From assembly GCA_021229015.1 (NCBI GenBank), contig CM037783.1:10301324-10365323 (forward strand): a stretch of DNA of 64,000 bases, in the 5' to 3' direction. Below the pieces are notes generated by a model. That model searched no databases. It saw only the letters and a list, made by a program, of their open reading frames with translations, and was not told the origin of the DNA. Both the position numbers and the translations under genes were made by a program. This document shows positions 10,818 through 25,800 of the stretch, piece by piece (position 1 is the stretch's first letter; each line of letters begins with the position of its first letter). This DNA is from Solen grandis (Eukaryota; Mollusca; Bivalvia; Adapedonta; Solenidae).

Positions 10818-13800
10818 CTGGAAACACACATGTAATGTTATAACCACTGGTAAAGAGGTATCACGGAAGATCTCACAAGGTGAGAATTATGGATTTTGTA
10901 AAATTAACAATGTTTTACGAAAATGTCTAAATTCACCTCAACCAAGTATAATTTTCCAAGTAGGCACATGTTCATGTATGCCTAACCTGTACTTGAAGAA
11001 ATAGCAAAGAACAAGAGGGCCATGATGGTCCTGGATCGCTCACCTGAGTATAGGATTACCCAAGGACATCAGTCTGTATTAAAACATTTTGAAATCTGGC
11101 CAGTAGTTTTATCAAATTCTGTATAGCAGTTTCAGAGGAGATGTTGTTTAAAGTAAATTGTTGACCACTGACAATGACGGATGACGGACGCAGGGTGATC
11201 ACAAAAGCTCACCTTGAGCACTTTGTGCTCAGGTGAGTTAAAAACTCAGATCTTCTGCGAAGACAACAGAAAACAAAGGATATGCTGTCAGCAGATCACC
11301 CTTATATGGGAAAGTAAGGTGCTAAGACTTATTTAGTAATTCTGATCAAGAATAAAAAACTTCCTTAATAGACAAACACTATCCTAGTCCTATTCAAGTA
11401 ATATTGTTAATATTTATAATGCACATGAATGTGGTACCATAGTTCTAAATCTCCACTGTTAATTCCATTCTCCCATCTCCTTAAAGGGATAGTTCTATGA
11501 CCTTTTGAATTTGCATGATTAACAAAGAATTACAGTCATTTTTTTCACACCAAACAATGATGTAACAATATACATGGCAATGTTACAATAACCAGATTAA
11601 AAAGTCACCTTTCGGATCTATCCATTGCTATAAACTTTTCCTTTTCAAAATGTTCTAGATGTAACAAGACTAGTGTTCAAGTATCACAAAGAAACCAGTT
11701 CAAAACAGTCTGTTAAGATATTAAGAGAATGGCTACTGAGCCAAGGTGGCTGATAAATGTAAAATGGTACATCTCTTCTGGTATCTTACAGCTGCCTGAT
11801 TAGTTTAAACATTTCTTTTACATCGATTTGGGAAACAAGTTCTTACAACTAATACTAATCCCTCTTGAGATTCCTGGGTTGAACTAGTACTTTGCGCCTA
11901 GAAAGGTCATGAAAAATCCTTGCCCCAAATAGGGTTTGACCCCCAACCTTCTGCAGTCGGGTATGTTACCACGGGAACTGAATTTTAACAAGATTGCTGC
12001 TTAATGCAGGAGCCTGCTAACACAGGTTTTTCTGTACTAACAATCAGTGCCCAAGCAGTATCTCACCTGAACCTAGAGTGTCCAGACGGCCAGGTGAACT
12101 TGTGTTTCTTCTTCAGGTGATTGGTAAGTAGGGCACCCCGTGAAAGTTTCGAGTCACAAAGATGGCACTGGTACATGGCAGCACCTTCAGGCTGGAAAAG
12201 ACATCACACTCACTTCAATTTCAGCCATGCGTTAAGCTAAAGGAAGTTTTTCCACCCTAAGAAAGAGTAAAAAAAATTAAGCTCTACAACATTTTCCTAA
12301 TCCACAGACTGCATGCCATCTTTATGAATCTGCTGGGGGAATGTTGACAAGTGTCTTGCTGAACAGTCATTTAACCTAACACAAACTATCAAGGATATGA
12401 CAATGACTGATCAGGTTTTAAAATATTCAATATTCCTACTAAGCCAGTTGTACTATGGCTTACAGTGTAAGGGGAAAGAACAACATATATTGTTTTTTTT
12501 GTTTTTTTTTGCAAAAGATAGCAAATACATCTGTTTATTCAAACTGCATCTATTCTTAAGTATTATGAAACATTAAATCATTCAGTCATATTAGAAACAA
12601 TTTGACATAGGCCATCCAGTCACTGCACAATATAGTCACATACCTGAGGTTGGAGCGGGCCGTGTATTTATCTGACACCTGTACATACCTGGTGCAAACG
12701 CTTGTAATGGTTGGCGAGACTGAGGTATGAGCGGGCTGTGTATTTATACCCCACCACCTGACACCTGTACATACCTGGTGCAAACGCTTGTAATGGTTGG
12801 CGAGACTGAGGTATGAGCGGGCTGTGTATTTACACCCCACCACCTGACACCTGTACATACCTGGTGCATACGCTTGTAATGGTTGGCGAGACTGAGGTAT
12901 GAGCGGGCCGTGTATTTACACCCCTCCACCTGACACCTGTACATACCTGGTGCATACGCTTGTAATGGTTGGCGAGACTGAGGCATGAGCGGGCTGTGTA
13001 TTTACACCCCTCCACCCGACACCTGTACATACCTGGTGCATACCTTGTAATGGTTGGCGAGACTGAGGTATGAGCAGACCGTGTATTTACACCCCTCCAC
13101 CTGACACCTGTACATACCTGGTGCATACGCTTGTAATGGTTGGAGAGACTGAGGTAGGCGCGGGCCGTGTATTTACATCCCTCCACCTGACACCTGTACA
13201 TACCTGGTGCATACGCTTGTAATGGTTGGAGAGACTGAGGTAGGCGCGGGCCGTGTATTTACATCCCTCCACCTGACACCCATACAGCTGGTCGGAGTTA
13301 TGGACCTCCATGTGCTTCCGCAGGTCTGAGACCATCTTGCAGCTGCAAAACAGACCACATCCATTATAATGCCCTCCAGTACAACACAAAATCCAATACT
13401 AGGACTATCCTTAATGGTTATTAATAACACACACATCATGACTTCTTATAATGTGTATGTTGGATGGGAAGGGACGAGACAGGATGTGACAAGGGTAATC
13501 CCTATATAGTTCAATCTTCTGTGAAACAAGGGTATACATGTAATAGGATGGTTCAATTTTGGACTCCAAACCTCCATTCTGTGATATGTTTGATGACCAT
13601 CGAAAGGTGTATTTTCTCAATCATAATGCAGTTCAATATAATACTTTATCTAGACATGGACCCCAAATTCAGCAATACAATGGAGCTGCACAGTACACAC
13701 CCACAAATGAAAAATGTTTCAACATGGTTATGTCTGTCAACTGCTCTTTCAATCTAAGTTTGCCACATCGGTATTCATCTAAACATGATTTCCTTATGTG

Positions 13801-16800
13801 ACACTCCAATATAAAAAGACGGTAATAATTTTACATTCTATTTATGTAACAATAACATATTTTATTACAATACAAAAATGTCTGTGATGCCAATTACATT
13901 TTAATTACATGCAAAATAAGTGTGAAGGTGAGCATCAACCAATCAACACTTACATGTTCCACCATATGATATATACCCTTTCAGTTCTACTGGGGTAGAG
14001 ACAACAAGAGCTGTCTGTAAGACAATGCGCTCAAATATTTTATGCTTGTCAATACAGAAATGCATTACAGTAAAAGGCAAAATAAGAATCCCTGTATTAT
14101 CAAAAAGTAAACTGGGGGATATAAACCTGTATTCCAAGTTTCAAAGCAATATTTCAAAGGGTTCAGTGAAAAAGTGAGCTAGTATGATAAACTTAACTGA
14201 GATTCTTAGTCAAAAAAGGGGCATTATTTGGTCAAAATCCCTGACAAGAGTTATGTACTCTTGCCTACAGGTGGAGGCGATGGTCATAAGTAAGTACATG
14301 TACTAAAAGTTTCAAATCAATACCTCTAAGGGTTCAGTGAAAAAAGTGAAGTCGTACAGAAAACTTAAAACCAAGATTCTAGATCAAAAAAGGGGAATAA
14401 TTTGATCAAATTCCATGACAGAGTTATTCCCTCTTGCCTACAGGTGGGGATGGTGGTCATATACAAGTATCTCAAGTTTCAAAACAATTATACCTTAACC
14501 CTTTCCCTCATATATACTCATTTTGACGCCCTCAATAGGTATCACATAAAGCCTGATCTGCAGAAAATCCACAGTTAAACCTTACCAAATTTAATTACAA
14601 AATCCTCATTTCCAGACCACTGAGGAGCAGCGAACAGCATAAAACCTGATCAGCCTGCAAGTTACTCACAGGCTGATCTGGTTTTATGCTGTTCGCATAG
14701 GTCTTTTCATGGTTTCCTCTATGAGGGAAAGGGTTAAAGGATTCAGTAATAAAGTGAGATAGTACAAAAAAATTAACTGTTATGGCAACGCCAACACTCG
14801 GGTGAGTAGAATAGCCCTCCTTTATATTCTTTGAAAACTTTATCAAGAATGCATCCTTGTATTTTCTTTTATTTTATTTTTATTGTAATTATTTTGTAAA
14901 CAGATGCAGACTATTACTTCAGGTGATTAATACCCCTGCATCCCACCTTGTCTTCATATAACGTGAGAGCAGAATGCGATGTGATAAGACAGGACATGAT
15001 GAGACGTGATGAACACGATTCTTATACAGCTCTCACTTGTGAGGTGGATGTATAATAATTGCCTTAGCAACAAGATAAGGGAATACAAGGTCACTCAGGG
15101 AGTCACTCATAAACTACAATGTTCTGGAATATCAACCCCTTACCACTGGAATATTAACCCTTTCTAGACCCTTTATAGGCACATTCCGACATCTCTGCAA
15201 ACAGAGTAGACCCAAATCAAACAGCACCTGGAAGGAGTTACCAAATTTAATTACAAAATCCTCATTTCCAGACCACTGAGGAGCAGCGAACAGCATAACA
15301 CCTGATCAGCCTGCGAGTTACTCGCAGGCTGATCTGGTTTTATGCTGTTCGCATAGGTCTTTTCATGGTGTCCTCTATGAGGGAAAGGGTTAAAACAGAT
15401 GGGGGTATCTTTTGCGTATGTCCATTAACCAATGCTTTGCTGTACTTGCAAGTCACATGGTGCTGAAGTATCTGAAGTGAAACAGCAACATCAGATTTGC
15501 TTTCCAAAATAATGTCCATAGTAAACTAGAGGTAACACTTTTAAGGTGATTAATACCCCCGTATCCCAACTTGTCTTCAGTCATCATGTACTGTGAGTGT
15601 AGGTGGAGCATGATTCCTATATATAAATAGAACAACACTAATTAATGACTGAGTTTTCTCACCTGTATTCACATGATTCACACTTGTATGGTTTCTCGTT
15701 TGTGTGTCTGTACTTGATGTGGAGACGGAGGTTGGACGGCAGGGGACTGGTCATGTCACAGTATGGACACTTGTAATGGTTTACTGAAACACACAATCAC
15801 TTCTTTTATAATCTATAATAGGCACGCAGAACTGATATTTCCTTGCAACCATAGAGAGGGACAGTATTCTCAGTAAGAAATGTCCAAAATGTCTGCCTTT
15901 AATAAAATTTTGAACTGTTCAAAGTTGGTCAGCATATCTACCATATTAGAGTACCTACTTAACTAGAGATGTACCTCCCTAGATGACCTGTAATTTTTAG
16001 ATTTTGGACCATTCTATTACACTGGGGATGGTAAAGCATTATAATTTTTCTCATCAAGCATGATCTTTTTCTTTATTTAGAATCAGTGGTGTACTCTTAT
16101 GTTGTTATAAGTTACCATGGTTTCTCATGTGGTCCCGCAGCAACCTCTCTGCAGCAAACGTCCTGTTACAGTGACTGCACTGGTACAGCTTCCCTGTAAG
16201 TATACATTTATTTCCTCCTTACACTCACATGGTCAGTAGTAACACAGAGGTGCAGCTCCCCTTGATACAGAGCATATCAGTGGCATGGGTCCCATATCAT
16301 TCCTCTTTATCAGAGGAATAAAGAGAGCTTTTCCACCTTGATAAACAGAAAATTCAAACAACTACTTTTGCTTAATTTGATGTGTCAAACTGGTAAGTCT
16401 TCTTTTTTTCTTTCCATGAAAAAACAAGAGAGCTGGTTATCGCAAAATACACCCGTCCTGCCATTTTATCAACTCAAGGATCATAACTCTGAAGTGGAAT
16501 ATTCTGACTGGTTTTCAAACTTGATTGAGATACTGTGCCAATACACATTGTGACAAAGTTTGCTAAAGATTGGTTTACGTTTGTCAGTGTTGGAGAGCAG
16601 ATATGGTTAATTTTGGTATTTTTCATCAATTAAAGGGCTGTAATTCTAGAATGTTCAAGATATTTAGGCTGGTTACCAAACCTAGTTACCATATTGTGCA
16701 CATTCAAATTGTGACCAAGTTTTAACAAGATCAGTTAATGTTTGTTTGAGTAAAAAAGTGATTTAGCATATTTCATCAATTAAAGGGCCATAACCCTTGA

Positions 16801-19800
16801 GTGTCTAGAACAATAAGGCTGGTTATCGAAAGGAACCAAGACAAGCGTGCCCATATACATTATGGCCAAGTTTAGTAAGGATCAGTGTACGAACATTCAA
16901 GTTAGGGAGCAGACACTGTTAACTTGACCATTTTTCATCATTTCAAGGACCACAACTCTGGAGTGTCTGAGGCAATGTGTCTGGTTATTAAAAGGAACTG
17001 AGATATTGTGCCCATATACATTGTGACTAAGTATGTTTAAGATCAGTTCACGTTTATTTGAGTTATAGAGTGGACACCTTTAATTTGACAATTTTTCATC
17101 AATTCAAGGGCCATAACTCTGGAAAGTTTGGGGCAATTAGGCTGGTTATCAAAAGGAAGTGAGATACAGTGCCCATATACAGTGAGTATACAGTAAGAGA
17201 GCAGACAACATCACTGGATGCCACCTGCCCGCCAGACCATCCACAGGTGAATCCATAATATGTCCCATCTTCAACGGGCATATAAAAAGGATTAAAATAA
17301 TTGGAAATATTTTATTTTCTATCTTATTCAGTGTGGCCATACCAGGTGGTATGTAACATCATATAAAGCTATCTATTAGTAGCATCTTACGCCTCAATTC
17401 TGAGGAGAAAACTGCTGCTATTATTTTATTTCTTCATCAGTTTTAATTTGATATAGAGCATACGAGGCAGAAAATTATACCTGATACATAGGCCTTAAAG
17501 ATTTTTTGTCAGATGCACAGTATTTCCCAACATTTGAAAAAAGCTTCATAGTTTCTTCTTCTACTTCTTATCTGCTATATCCCATCAAAATCGATGAAGA
17601 AATAAAATTATAACCACCCTATTATTTTTCATCCTTATGTAAGACGTTAATTTGTATATACATGTAAATATTGTTGACTTAAGGTGGACAATTGGAAAGA
17701 GCGGGTTATGCCAAATATTATTATCATCATTATTATATTTCTGATTCAGATGTTCTTTCTCATACAGGACACCAGATTACAGCAAAAGAAATATGTACAT
17801 TTATACCAGACAAATTGGTAATCTGGTATGCACAACATCAAAACCATCTAGACATACTGGTGAAGAGTGCCGCCCAGTGTCTATACAGCCCACCTGATGT
17901 ACAAACTTGTCAGTGTTTAATTAAGCCATGGCAACCGGCTCCACCCAATCACACATGCCTTCTCTCACGTCCACCATCACACAAACCTTTCATCTGTGCC
18001 CGAATGTACTTACTTAACCTCCATACATAATGCAGCTTACACTTTCTTTTTAAATTTCAAGTACCAAATCCAAGGAAACACAATATATACTGTTGTATCA
18101 TTCATCAACTAAAACATGCCAGAAATGTGCCCTCAGGTCTGAAAAGGTTTTTTTTTCTTTTGGTCCGTAAACTAAGTTCTAATAAAAAGCAAATAGAATA
18201 ATACATGTTCAGGTTAAATGTTAAAACAGGTGGAATACTGGCTCCACATGTCAATTTATAAAGGAAAGATTAAATCTCAGTTAAGTCCTGTCCTGTTGCA
18301 AATTATTTCATTCAATGATATTAAAATTTGTCTTTCCACATTTATTGGAAACAAAGAAAATATTGCTTATTAGCCTTTGAAGATGAAAATAATACAATGA
18401 TATTAATTATCACCATGAACTTATTTAACTGGCAAAACATACAATCTGAGTATCTTTGACGGCTGCTGTTTTGTTACAGTGTATTTCAACCAATAGCAAA
18501 GATGCAAATGGCAGAAAATACATCTTAGGAATGTTTGAAGCAAAGGAGATTTCATCCAAATGGGGCAGATACAGTGCTGCTGCCCTGCAGTATTACGCTA
18601 GAGACCAGTGGCTTATCAATCATTTATACAAGACCTTGTCAGCCAAATGATTCATCTTTTAAGCTGTGAGCTGAGCAAGAAAACAAAGTCGCACAACTTA
18701 GGCCTATCCTTTATGCTAGTACTATTTTTTCGGCCCAAGACTTCCTGGAGTGAGTCTGTATCAAGGACTAAGCCAAAACACTTTCATTTTTTTTCGATTT
18801 TAAATGCACTTAGAACAGTTTTTCAGTCAGACCTCAACAATGTGGCATTGTATTTTACAAGCAAAAGTATCTATAAAACCTGTTGTATAAATATACACAA
18901 TGAAATAATCATATCACTGTTACATTTATTATGTTCAACTTTTAATGTAAAGATTTTACTGGGGAAAGTCTTGTTTCACAGTACAATTACAAATTTACAA
19001 TTAACTATAACTATCACTGAAGGTGATTAACACCCCCACATCTCATCATGTCTTCATGTAATATGGGCAAGGTTTTCCCTGCAGGGCTTTTTTCAGGCTT
19101 TTGGGAAAAAGGCCCCTGCCAAATTTTGGAAATTTTTTTATCAGTAAATTGGAGAAAAATAATTGTCGAATCGATAAAATAGGGAAATTTGACCCATTGA
19201 AATTCATACAGAAGTTCACTTTATACATCATAAAAACAAACATTTTCATCAAGAACCTAAACTATACTATACGTGACCTCAGGCAGTGCGTGCAATAATT
19301 TTACCTACAAGAATTGTTATTGTAAACAAAACCAATTTACTTGGGAAACATTTGTAAAAAATTAAATATTTCTTGGCTTTGGGATTTTTTTTTTCTTGAT
19401 TGGGAAAAAATGTACCTAGATAGCATTGGGAATGGAGCCTATATTTGGCCCTGTGGGATACCTGAAAAAAGCCCTGCCCTGGCACACAAAACTGCCCATT
19501 ATGACACTCAAGTTGCACAAAATGACCCCCAAATATTTCAAAATTTGTCTCTTTGTCTATATCACAAGGGATCATTTGTCCCCCATTTGAAAATAACAAG
19601 GGAAAACCCATAGAGTGTAGGACTGGAAGTAACCTGGCTTGACTTGGACTTGACAAGAGAGATTCCTATTCATCCCCTACATTCTTCCGAAATGCAACCA
19701 GGGGTACAATACATTAAAAGTATTGCATGGACTCCCCTGACAGGTTGACACCAACATGAGCATAACCTATGTCCTGGCTATCTCTGCTGGGACAATACTG

Positions 19801-22800
19801 AAAAGGCAGTATACCGGATAACCACAATGTTATCTCAGGTCAGTACTGTGTCCCCGAACCTGCACCCACTCACCGATCTGGCTTGAACCCTGATAAGGTA
19901 ATGAAAGTCTGCCTGCTACGTAACCATCACTAGCTATCCTTTTTTGCAGTCTGAAGATTATAATCCTAACAAATGTGATGTATAAATGTATCAGCAAAGG
20001 TTACTGAACCAGGTTCAACTATAGCTGTAACTGATAGTATTACTGCTTTGTCATGGGAAGAAAGATACATTTAAGGGCATATAACTTAGTAAAGTCATTT
20101 ATCACGTAAATATACATGTGTACTTAAATTCATCTTTGTAATGTTCTAATGCGTTTTTATACATGTACTGTTAAACTGTAATATAAAATTGTGAACACAA
20201 CACTAAGCAAAATAAATAAATGAATGTGTGAAACATGTTTTTCTTAGCTGAACTTCTGCTAAATCTCAAGATCTCAGAAAGATCTCAAAAGCCAATCCCA
20301 TGATGAAGCCACATCAAAAAGAACATTACAATCCAATCTTAAATGGACGTCATTAAGCCTACAACCTGTACTTCATGTCCGAGCATTTTTTCGCCTGAAG
20401 GCTAACCGCCTTCAACAACAAAACCAAAGTAAAGGAACAAGCCAGTAGAACAAATAGTTCTGATAATCTTTTACAAAACAAACAGTCTCGCCCTGTTCAA
20501 GACACACTCCTTTGCACAAACCATTCAATTCGTACAACTGTGGCAGCATGGCAAACCAGGAACTATGAGCAAAACCCAACCTGTTCTGTCTACATACACA
20601 TTGTTTACAAAACATATGGGTCGCCATGCACCAAAGTACTGCTTTAAGAATTGTTTCACAAATTAATGCAGTACCCTAACAACCATCGTCCTCCATAGTA
20701 TGAACTGCTCAACACAAGAGATACAGAGCACTCTTGAGCTAAGATCAAAGCAAACATCCCCAAGCTGGCCATATGTCTGGGATTCTGGTCTCCAGATTGG
20801 AATACAGGAACAGACTGTTGGCATGGAGAGGTGTCGATAAGCCAGGTCTGGTCACGCTAGTGCTGTGTGACAGGCTTTCTGTACCAGCTAGCCCTTGTGT
20901 TAAGGAATGAATTAAATAATATCCACTGCAAAACAATGTAAAACAGGTACTATTTTTATTTGAACATTTTCATTCAATAGTTTTAAGTTACTATTTTTAA
21001 GATAAAACTCTAGATTCATTGACAGTTTGACTCCAAATCAGCTAAAAGTTGCCGATTTGCACCATTTTACAGCTCAACACTGCTTTCAACATCAATGTCC
21101 CACTTAAAGTTTATCTACACCAAGAAATCATATCTGAAGAATAAAACGGTCACTCAGTTCACACTGTGACGCAGTCTTGTCACAGGAAAGGCTTCTGTAG
21201 CTCCTAGCGTTTATCTGTCTTACAAAATGAGACTCACTTTAATCAGTTTAAGTTCAGCAGCAACAATACACTAATCTGATTAACAATAATTTATTTCAAT
21301 CTTTATCTAACCAGGGACTGTGTGTGTCCAAAATTTACCACAATGAAAAGAAAACAGCTCCCACCAAGTGTAGGGATACCCCACCTTGCCCTCCCACCTA
21401 CAGGGAGAAATCCCTTTCATATAAATTAGAGATAAGTCTTATCCTTAGGGACTAAAACATGGTCTACAATCATCCATTTGTTATAATCAAGCTTCCTTCT
21501 GCTGCATTTTTTCCCCCAGTTGAAAATAAATCTGTATTTGTGGTCCTTGATCAGTATTTTTTTAATTTTTTTTTATTTACCACCTTCTTCTACAGGTGGT
21601 TTCCCCTAGCCAAAGACTGACATTTTTTTCCTATAATTACTACATATTTTCTTAATACACATCCATGCAGTCTGATCATGGTCTGCACTGTTCACTATTC
21701 AGTCAACAAAATTTCAAGATGCACCCCCATTAACAACTAATGGTGCAGTCCACAATGAAAAAGGACAAGTCCTATTAAGAAATTAAGCATGGAAAGTGTA
21801 AAGTACACAGTAAAAATGCAAAACCAGTGACGCAATATCCAAAATGCCATTTTTCTTTATTCTCAGACAGTTTTTTAGGAAATAATCACAAACTAAATAA
21901 TCATGTCTGAAGGTTACCAACTTTGAAAAAAAAAAAAAATGAGATCTATGAGCTTAAAAAAAATCTCAAATAATTCAAGAAGCCAAAAATTTATTATCAT
22001 TTAGAAAAAATAGAGAAATAGTGAGAAAAATTATTCAAAATTTTCTCCTGGGTCCACTCAAGTGTTGAAAGTTCAGTGATAACCTATCAGCTTCACCCTG
22101 CTAACCTTGTTATCTCCCCAGACACGTTTATAAACAGAGAAATCTCGGTCATACGGCTTCAGGTTCACAAATGGGTTTGGATAAAACGCACTCAAATACC
22201 AACGGACTTGCTGAGTAACGTAAGTAGAGTTATATCTTAAATCGTTTAATGAAATAATGAATAATGATAATAAAAAAAACATCATAGAAATGTATTAGAT
22301 GATTAACTACAGCAATGCTTGCAGAAGAAAAATATTTAATATTTATATCATTTGTCTATACTGAGGTGGAAATCCTGCACTATAGGGTTCTCTCACCATG
22401 GCAAGCGGGTGAGTGGGATTTTACACCCCAGAATTATTATTTGACAATATCAATAATATATTATACATCCATAATATTTACGTAAGTACAATTGCATTAC
22501 AAACTAAAAATCCTTTTTTTTCTTATTTCTTCATCAACCTATTCGCAATTATGATACCTACCTATTTCAAATAATGGTACCACAAAAATGAACTTGCAAA
22601 AAAAAATTCTATATAATGCATGAGTTATGGAAATGTTTAATCAATTATTCAATACTAAATGTTCAATTTTCATTAAAAAAATTAAAAATTAACGTATTTG
22701 CAGATATACAAGGTATATGAATATATATATTGAACCTACTGCTGCAAAATTACATAGATATTTTAGGGTCACTAAACTCCTTTAATCCAGTCAAGTTATT

Positions 22801-25800
22801 CAATTTTCAATATTGACATCTAAATCCACGTGTAAGCCAAGAGGGATTTATGGAGACTGGTTACACAAGCCTGCTGGAAACCCTTGCATGCCCGCTGTCA
22901 AAATAATCACTAGTTAAACCCTTACCACAAGGAGACCACCAATGCAACCAATATAAAACTAGAACAGTCTGCAAATAACATGTAGGCTGATAGGAACCCA
23001 AGTTCTCCAAATTAAAAACTGTTCTTTAGGTATACACATTGCAAGGGGCATTTTTCAGGGCCTTATATATATTTATGTCAGGTGCACCTTTAGTTAAACT
23101 TATGTGCATGTTTTCATAGAGTTAGATTATCAAATAAGGATACTTTAAGCATTTTTACTCCTCTTTTGCTAAATTCTTCCCTACAAAACCAGGACACTGG
23201 TACAATAATACAAGTAAAATGAGGTTTTGTTGATTTTTCATCAGTTTTTTTTTTTTTTTTTTTTTTTTGGTTATATGTATAATGATGGAGCATTTATGAA
23301 CAAGGAAAGGAAAGAATCTGAAAGTTCCATACATAAGTTATATTTTTTACCAAAAATAACGACACAGGAACATTGAAAATAAATATTTTTACAGTGCTCA
23401 ATGAATTTCTACGAAACAAAACATTTTGACAAAAAATATAAAGATGCATCTAAATTATGCAAACAAAAATTTTTTTTTTTTCTATTCTTATTTAGTTTCA
23501 TGTGATCGTTTGAGAAAATTAAAAACAAATATTATGGTGTCCCTATATTACCAAGGAATATATTCAAAATATGTATAATTAAGCTTAACAGTTAATGTTT
23601 CATGCATTTTAGAAATAATTTAAATCTATTTCATTCATTTAAAAAAAAAAAAAAAAGTTTGCTTCCGGTGGGACTTTAAACATATTAAAATGGACCCTTC
23701 AGTCTTATCTGTAATAACACCAAGGCTTTTGTTTCCAAGCAACAGACAGTCTCTAACGTCTGCAAGCTACTTGCAGTATGATCAGGTGTAATACTCTGTA
23801 CATTGGCCAATTTATAGGTGACAAATTAACCCTTACTATGCTATGGGCACTTGTGACTGCCTTTATGGCCAGTGCAGACCAAGATCAGACTGTATGTTTG
23901 TGCATTCTGATCATGGTTTGCACTGTTCAATAAATTTTCAACAAGCACCCACCTAAACAACTAATGGTACAGTGCAAATTAGAGGATGGACAACTCCAGT
24001 TAAGAAATTTAAACATAGTGGAGCTATTGAGGATATGACATAGGCAACTAGTTTTAAACCATATAGACATGTGTGTCACTTCAGGATGATCAGGTTTTAT
24101 ACTGTATTCATTCTTAGATTAGGAGAGAACAGGTTGTAAAATCTCATTAGACAGAAAATTATAGTGACACCAAAACCCCTAAAAATGATTATGCAAATCA
24201 GTTTAACCAATAACAAAAACTATTAGAGGACAGCATGCTCAACTATTTGAAATGTTTGTTGGTAAATTAAATGAAAAATATTTCAATTCTTACCCTTCAG
24301 ATACCCAGTATATAATAATAGTAAAAAATTTTATACCTTGATAGTAGAGTTTCAAAACTGGCTAAAAACTAGAGATTTGTTTTGGTAAACAAGAGCTGTC
24401 AGAGGACAGCACGCACAGCTATTCAAACTGCTTGTTGGTAAATCAAATCAAATCTTTTTCAATTCTTGCCCTTCACATACCCTGTATATAATAATAGTCA
24501 AAAATGATAGACCTTGACAGTCTAATACCCCTAAATAGGTTTATGAAGTCTAAAATCAATCCCATACCTAGTTACTGAGACATAAGCATAATAACAATGT
24601 GCATGCAAAACTTTAACCAAGTATCCAACAGTTTCTGAGATATAAGCACAATAGTACCTTGCATGCAAAACTTTAACCAAAATTTGTAGGATACAAAGGG
24701 GCCATAATTTGTATTAAATCCAGTCAAGAGTTATCTACTTGTCTGATGTTTGATGCCCCTGAACATATTCATAAACTTTCAAGGCAATACCATGAATATT
24801 TATTGAGATATAAGCTTGATGATAACTTGCATGCAAATCTGAAACCAAAAGCTGCAATGCAAACGCTTATGCAAGGGTGACTGCAATAGCTCTCATATTC
24901 TTTGAATAAGCTGTCAAAAGCTCTGACATACCATGCTTTCATCAGTTACTTCTGTTCAACAACCTTCAACAAACATTTGGGGAGGGAACATGTTTGTTTT
25001 GGCTTTAAATCCAAATCTATCTTTTCCATGTTTAATCATAATGAAAATGGCATAATTGGGTGTTAAAGGGTAAAGCCAAATCCCAAACCCCCTCTGGGGC
25101 TGGTAGCAGTGAGAGTGCACTCTAGATTACTGTTGTAACAAAGGTGTGTGACTGGTGTAAACATTGGCAGGTGTACCTGGCCCAGTCTTGACCACCACCA
25201 ACTTACCTTGACACTGCACTCACTGCTGCAGGCTATATATTACTTGCTAAATAAGTCTATTTTTAGAAATGTCCTGTCAACCAAAACACAACAGTTACTA
25301 TATTTATCTTTATAATAACAATGTTAGGTATGTGACACAAAGCACTGCACTGAACTCCATTGATAAGGCAGTGTAATGCATTCAGGACATCTTACAAACA
25401 ACACAATGGCTAGTACCAAGGCTCAGGATGATCAAAATAATGTGCTAATGCTATCTAGAGTTTAGTTTCTAAGTCAGCACATAAAGTAAAAACTATCTCT
25501 TTGCTTAGTTTATCATCCCACCAAATGTATTTCATTCATCTGGAGATTATCTTTATGCATGTGATACAATGAATTAGCATTTTAGTGCCATAAATTATAT
25601 CATGCTGTAGACATGTGGCATGATGAAATTGGGCTGCCAAGCCCTGGAAAAAGCTTTTCTAGCACGGCACCGATTATCTGAGATAAACCAGTGTCCCTTA
25701 AAGAACTTCCTTATGTATTAGCAGGGCAATTGCTCTACAACTGATTTGTTGAAGACCTTAAAAAAATCAATGTCCTTTACTGCAAGACTTTCTTATCAAC

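Noticed and set aside
12586..13201. Several separate zinc-finger genes on the minus strand
   Set aside because: These are shifted reads of the exon-derived 86 bp minisatellite; units lack acceptors and do not join in frame to exon 8.
12640..13289. CRISPR-like array
   Set aside because: Contiguous tandem units without unique spacers, in a eukaryotic intron.
17692..18030. Open frame of 112 codons on the plus strand
   Set aside because: Low-complexity start, no domain and no splice support; expected by chance in intronic DNA of this length.
19850..19935. Possible tRNA gene (GGCTTGAACCCTGAT block)
   Set aside because: Only a B-box-like block; no cloverleaf could be drawn on either strand. Likewise near 60058 inside the hAT intron.
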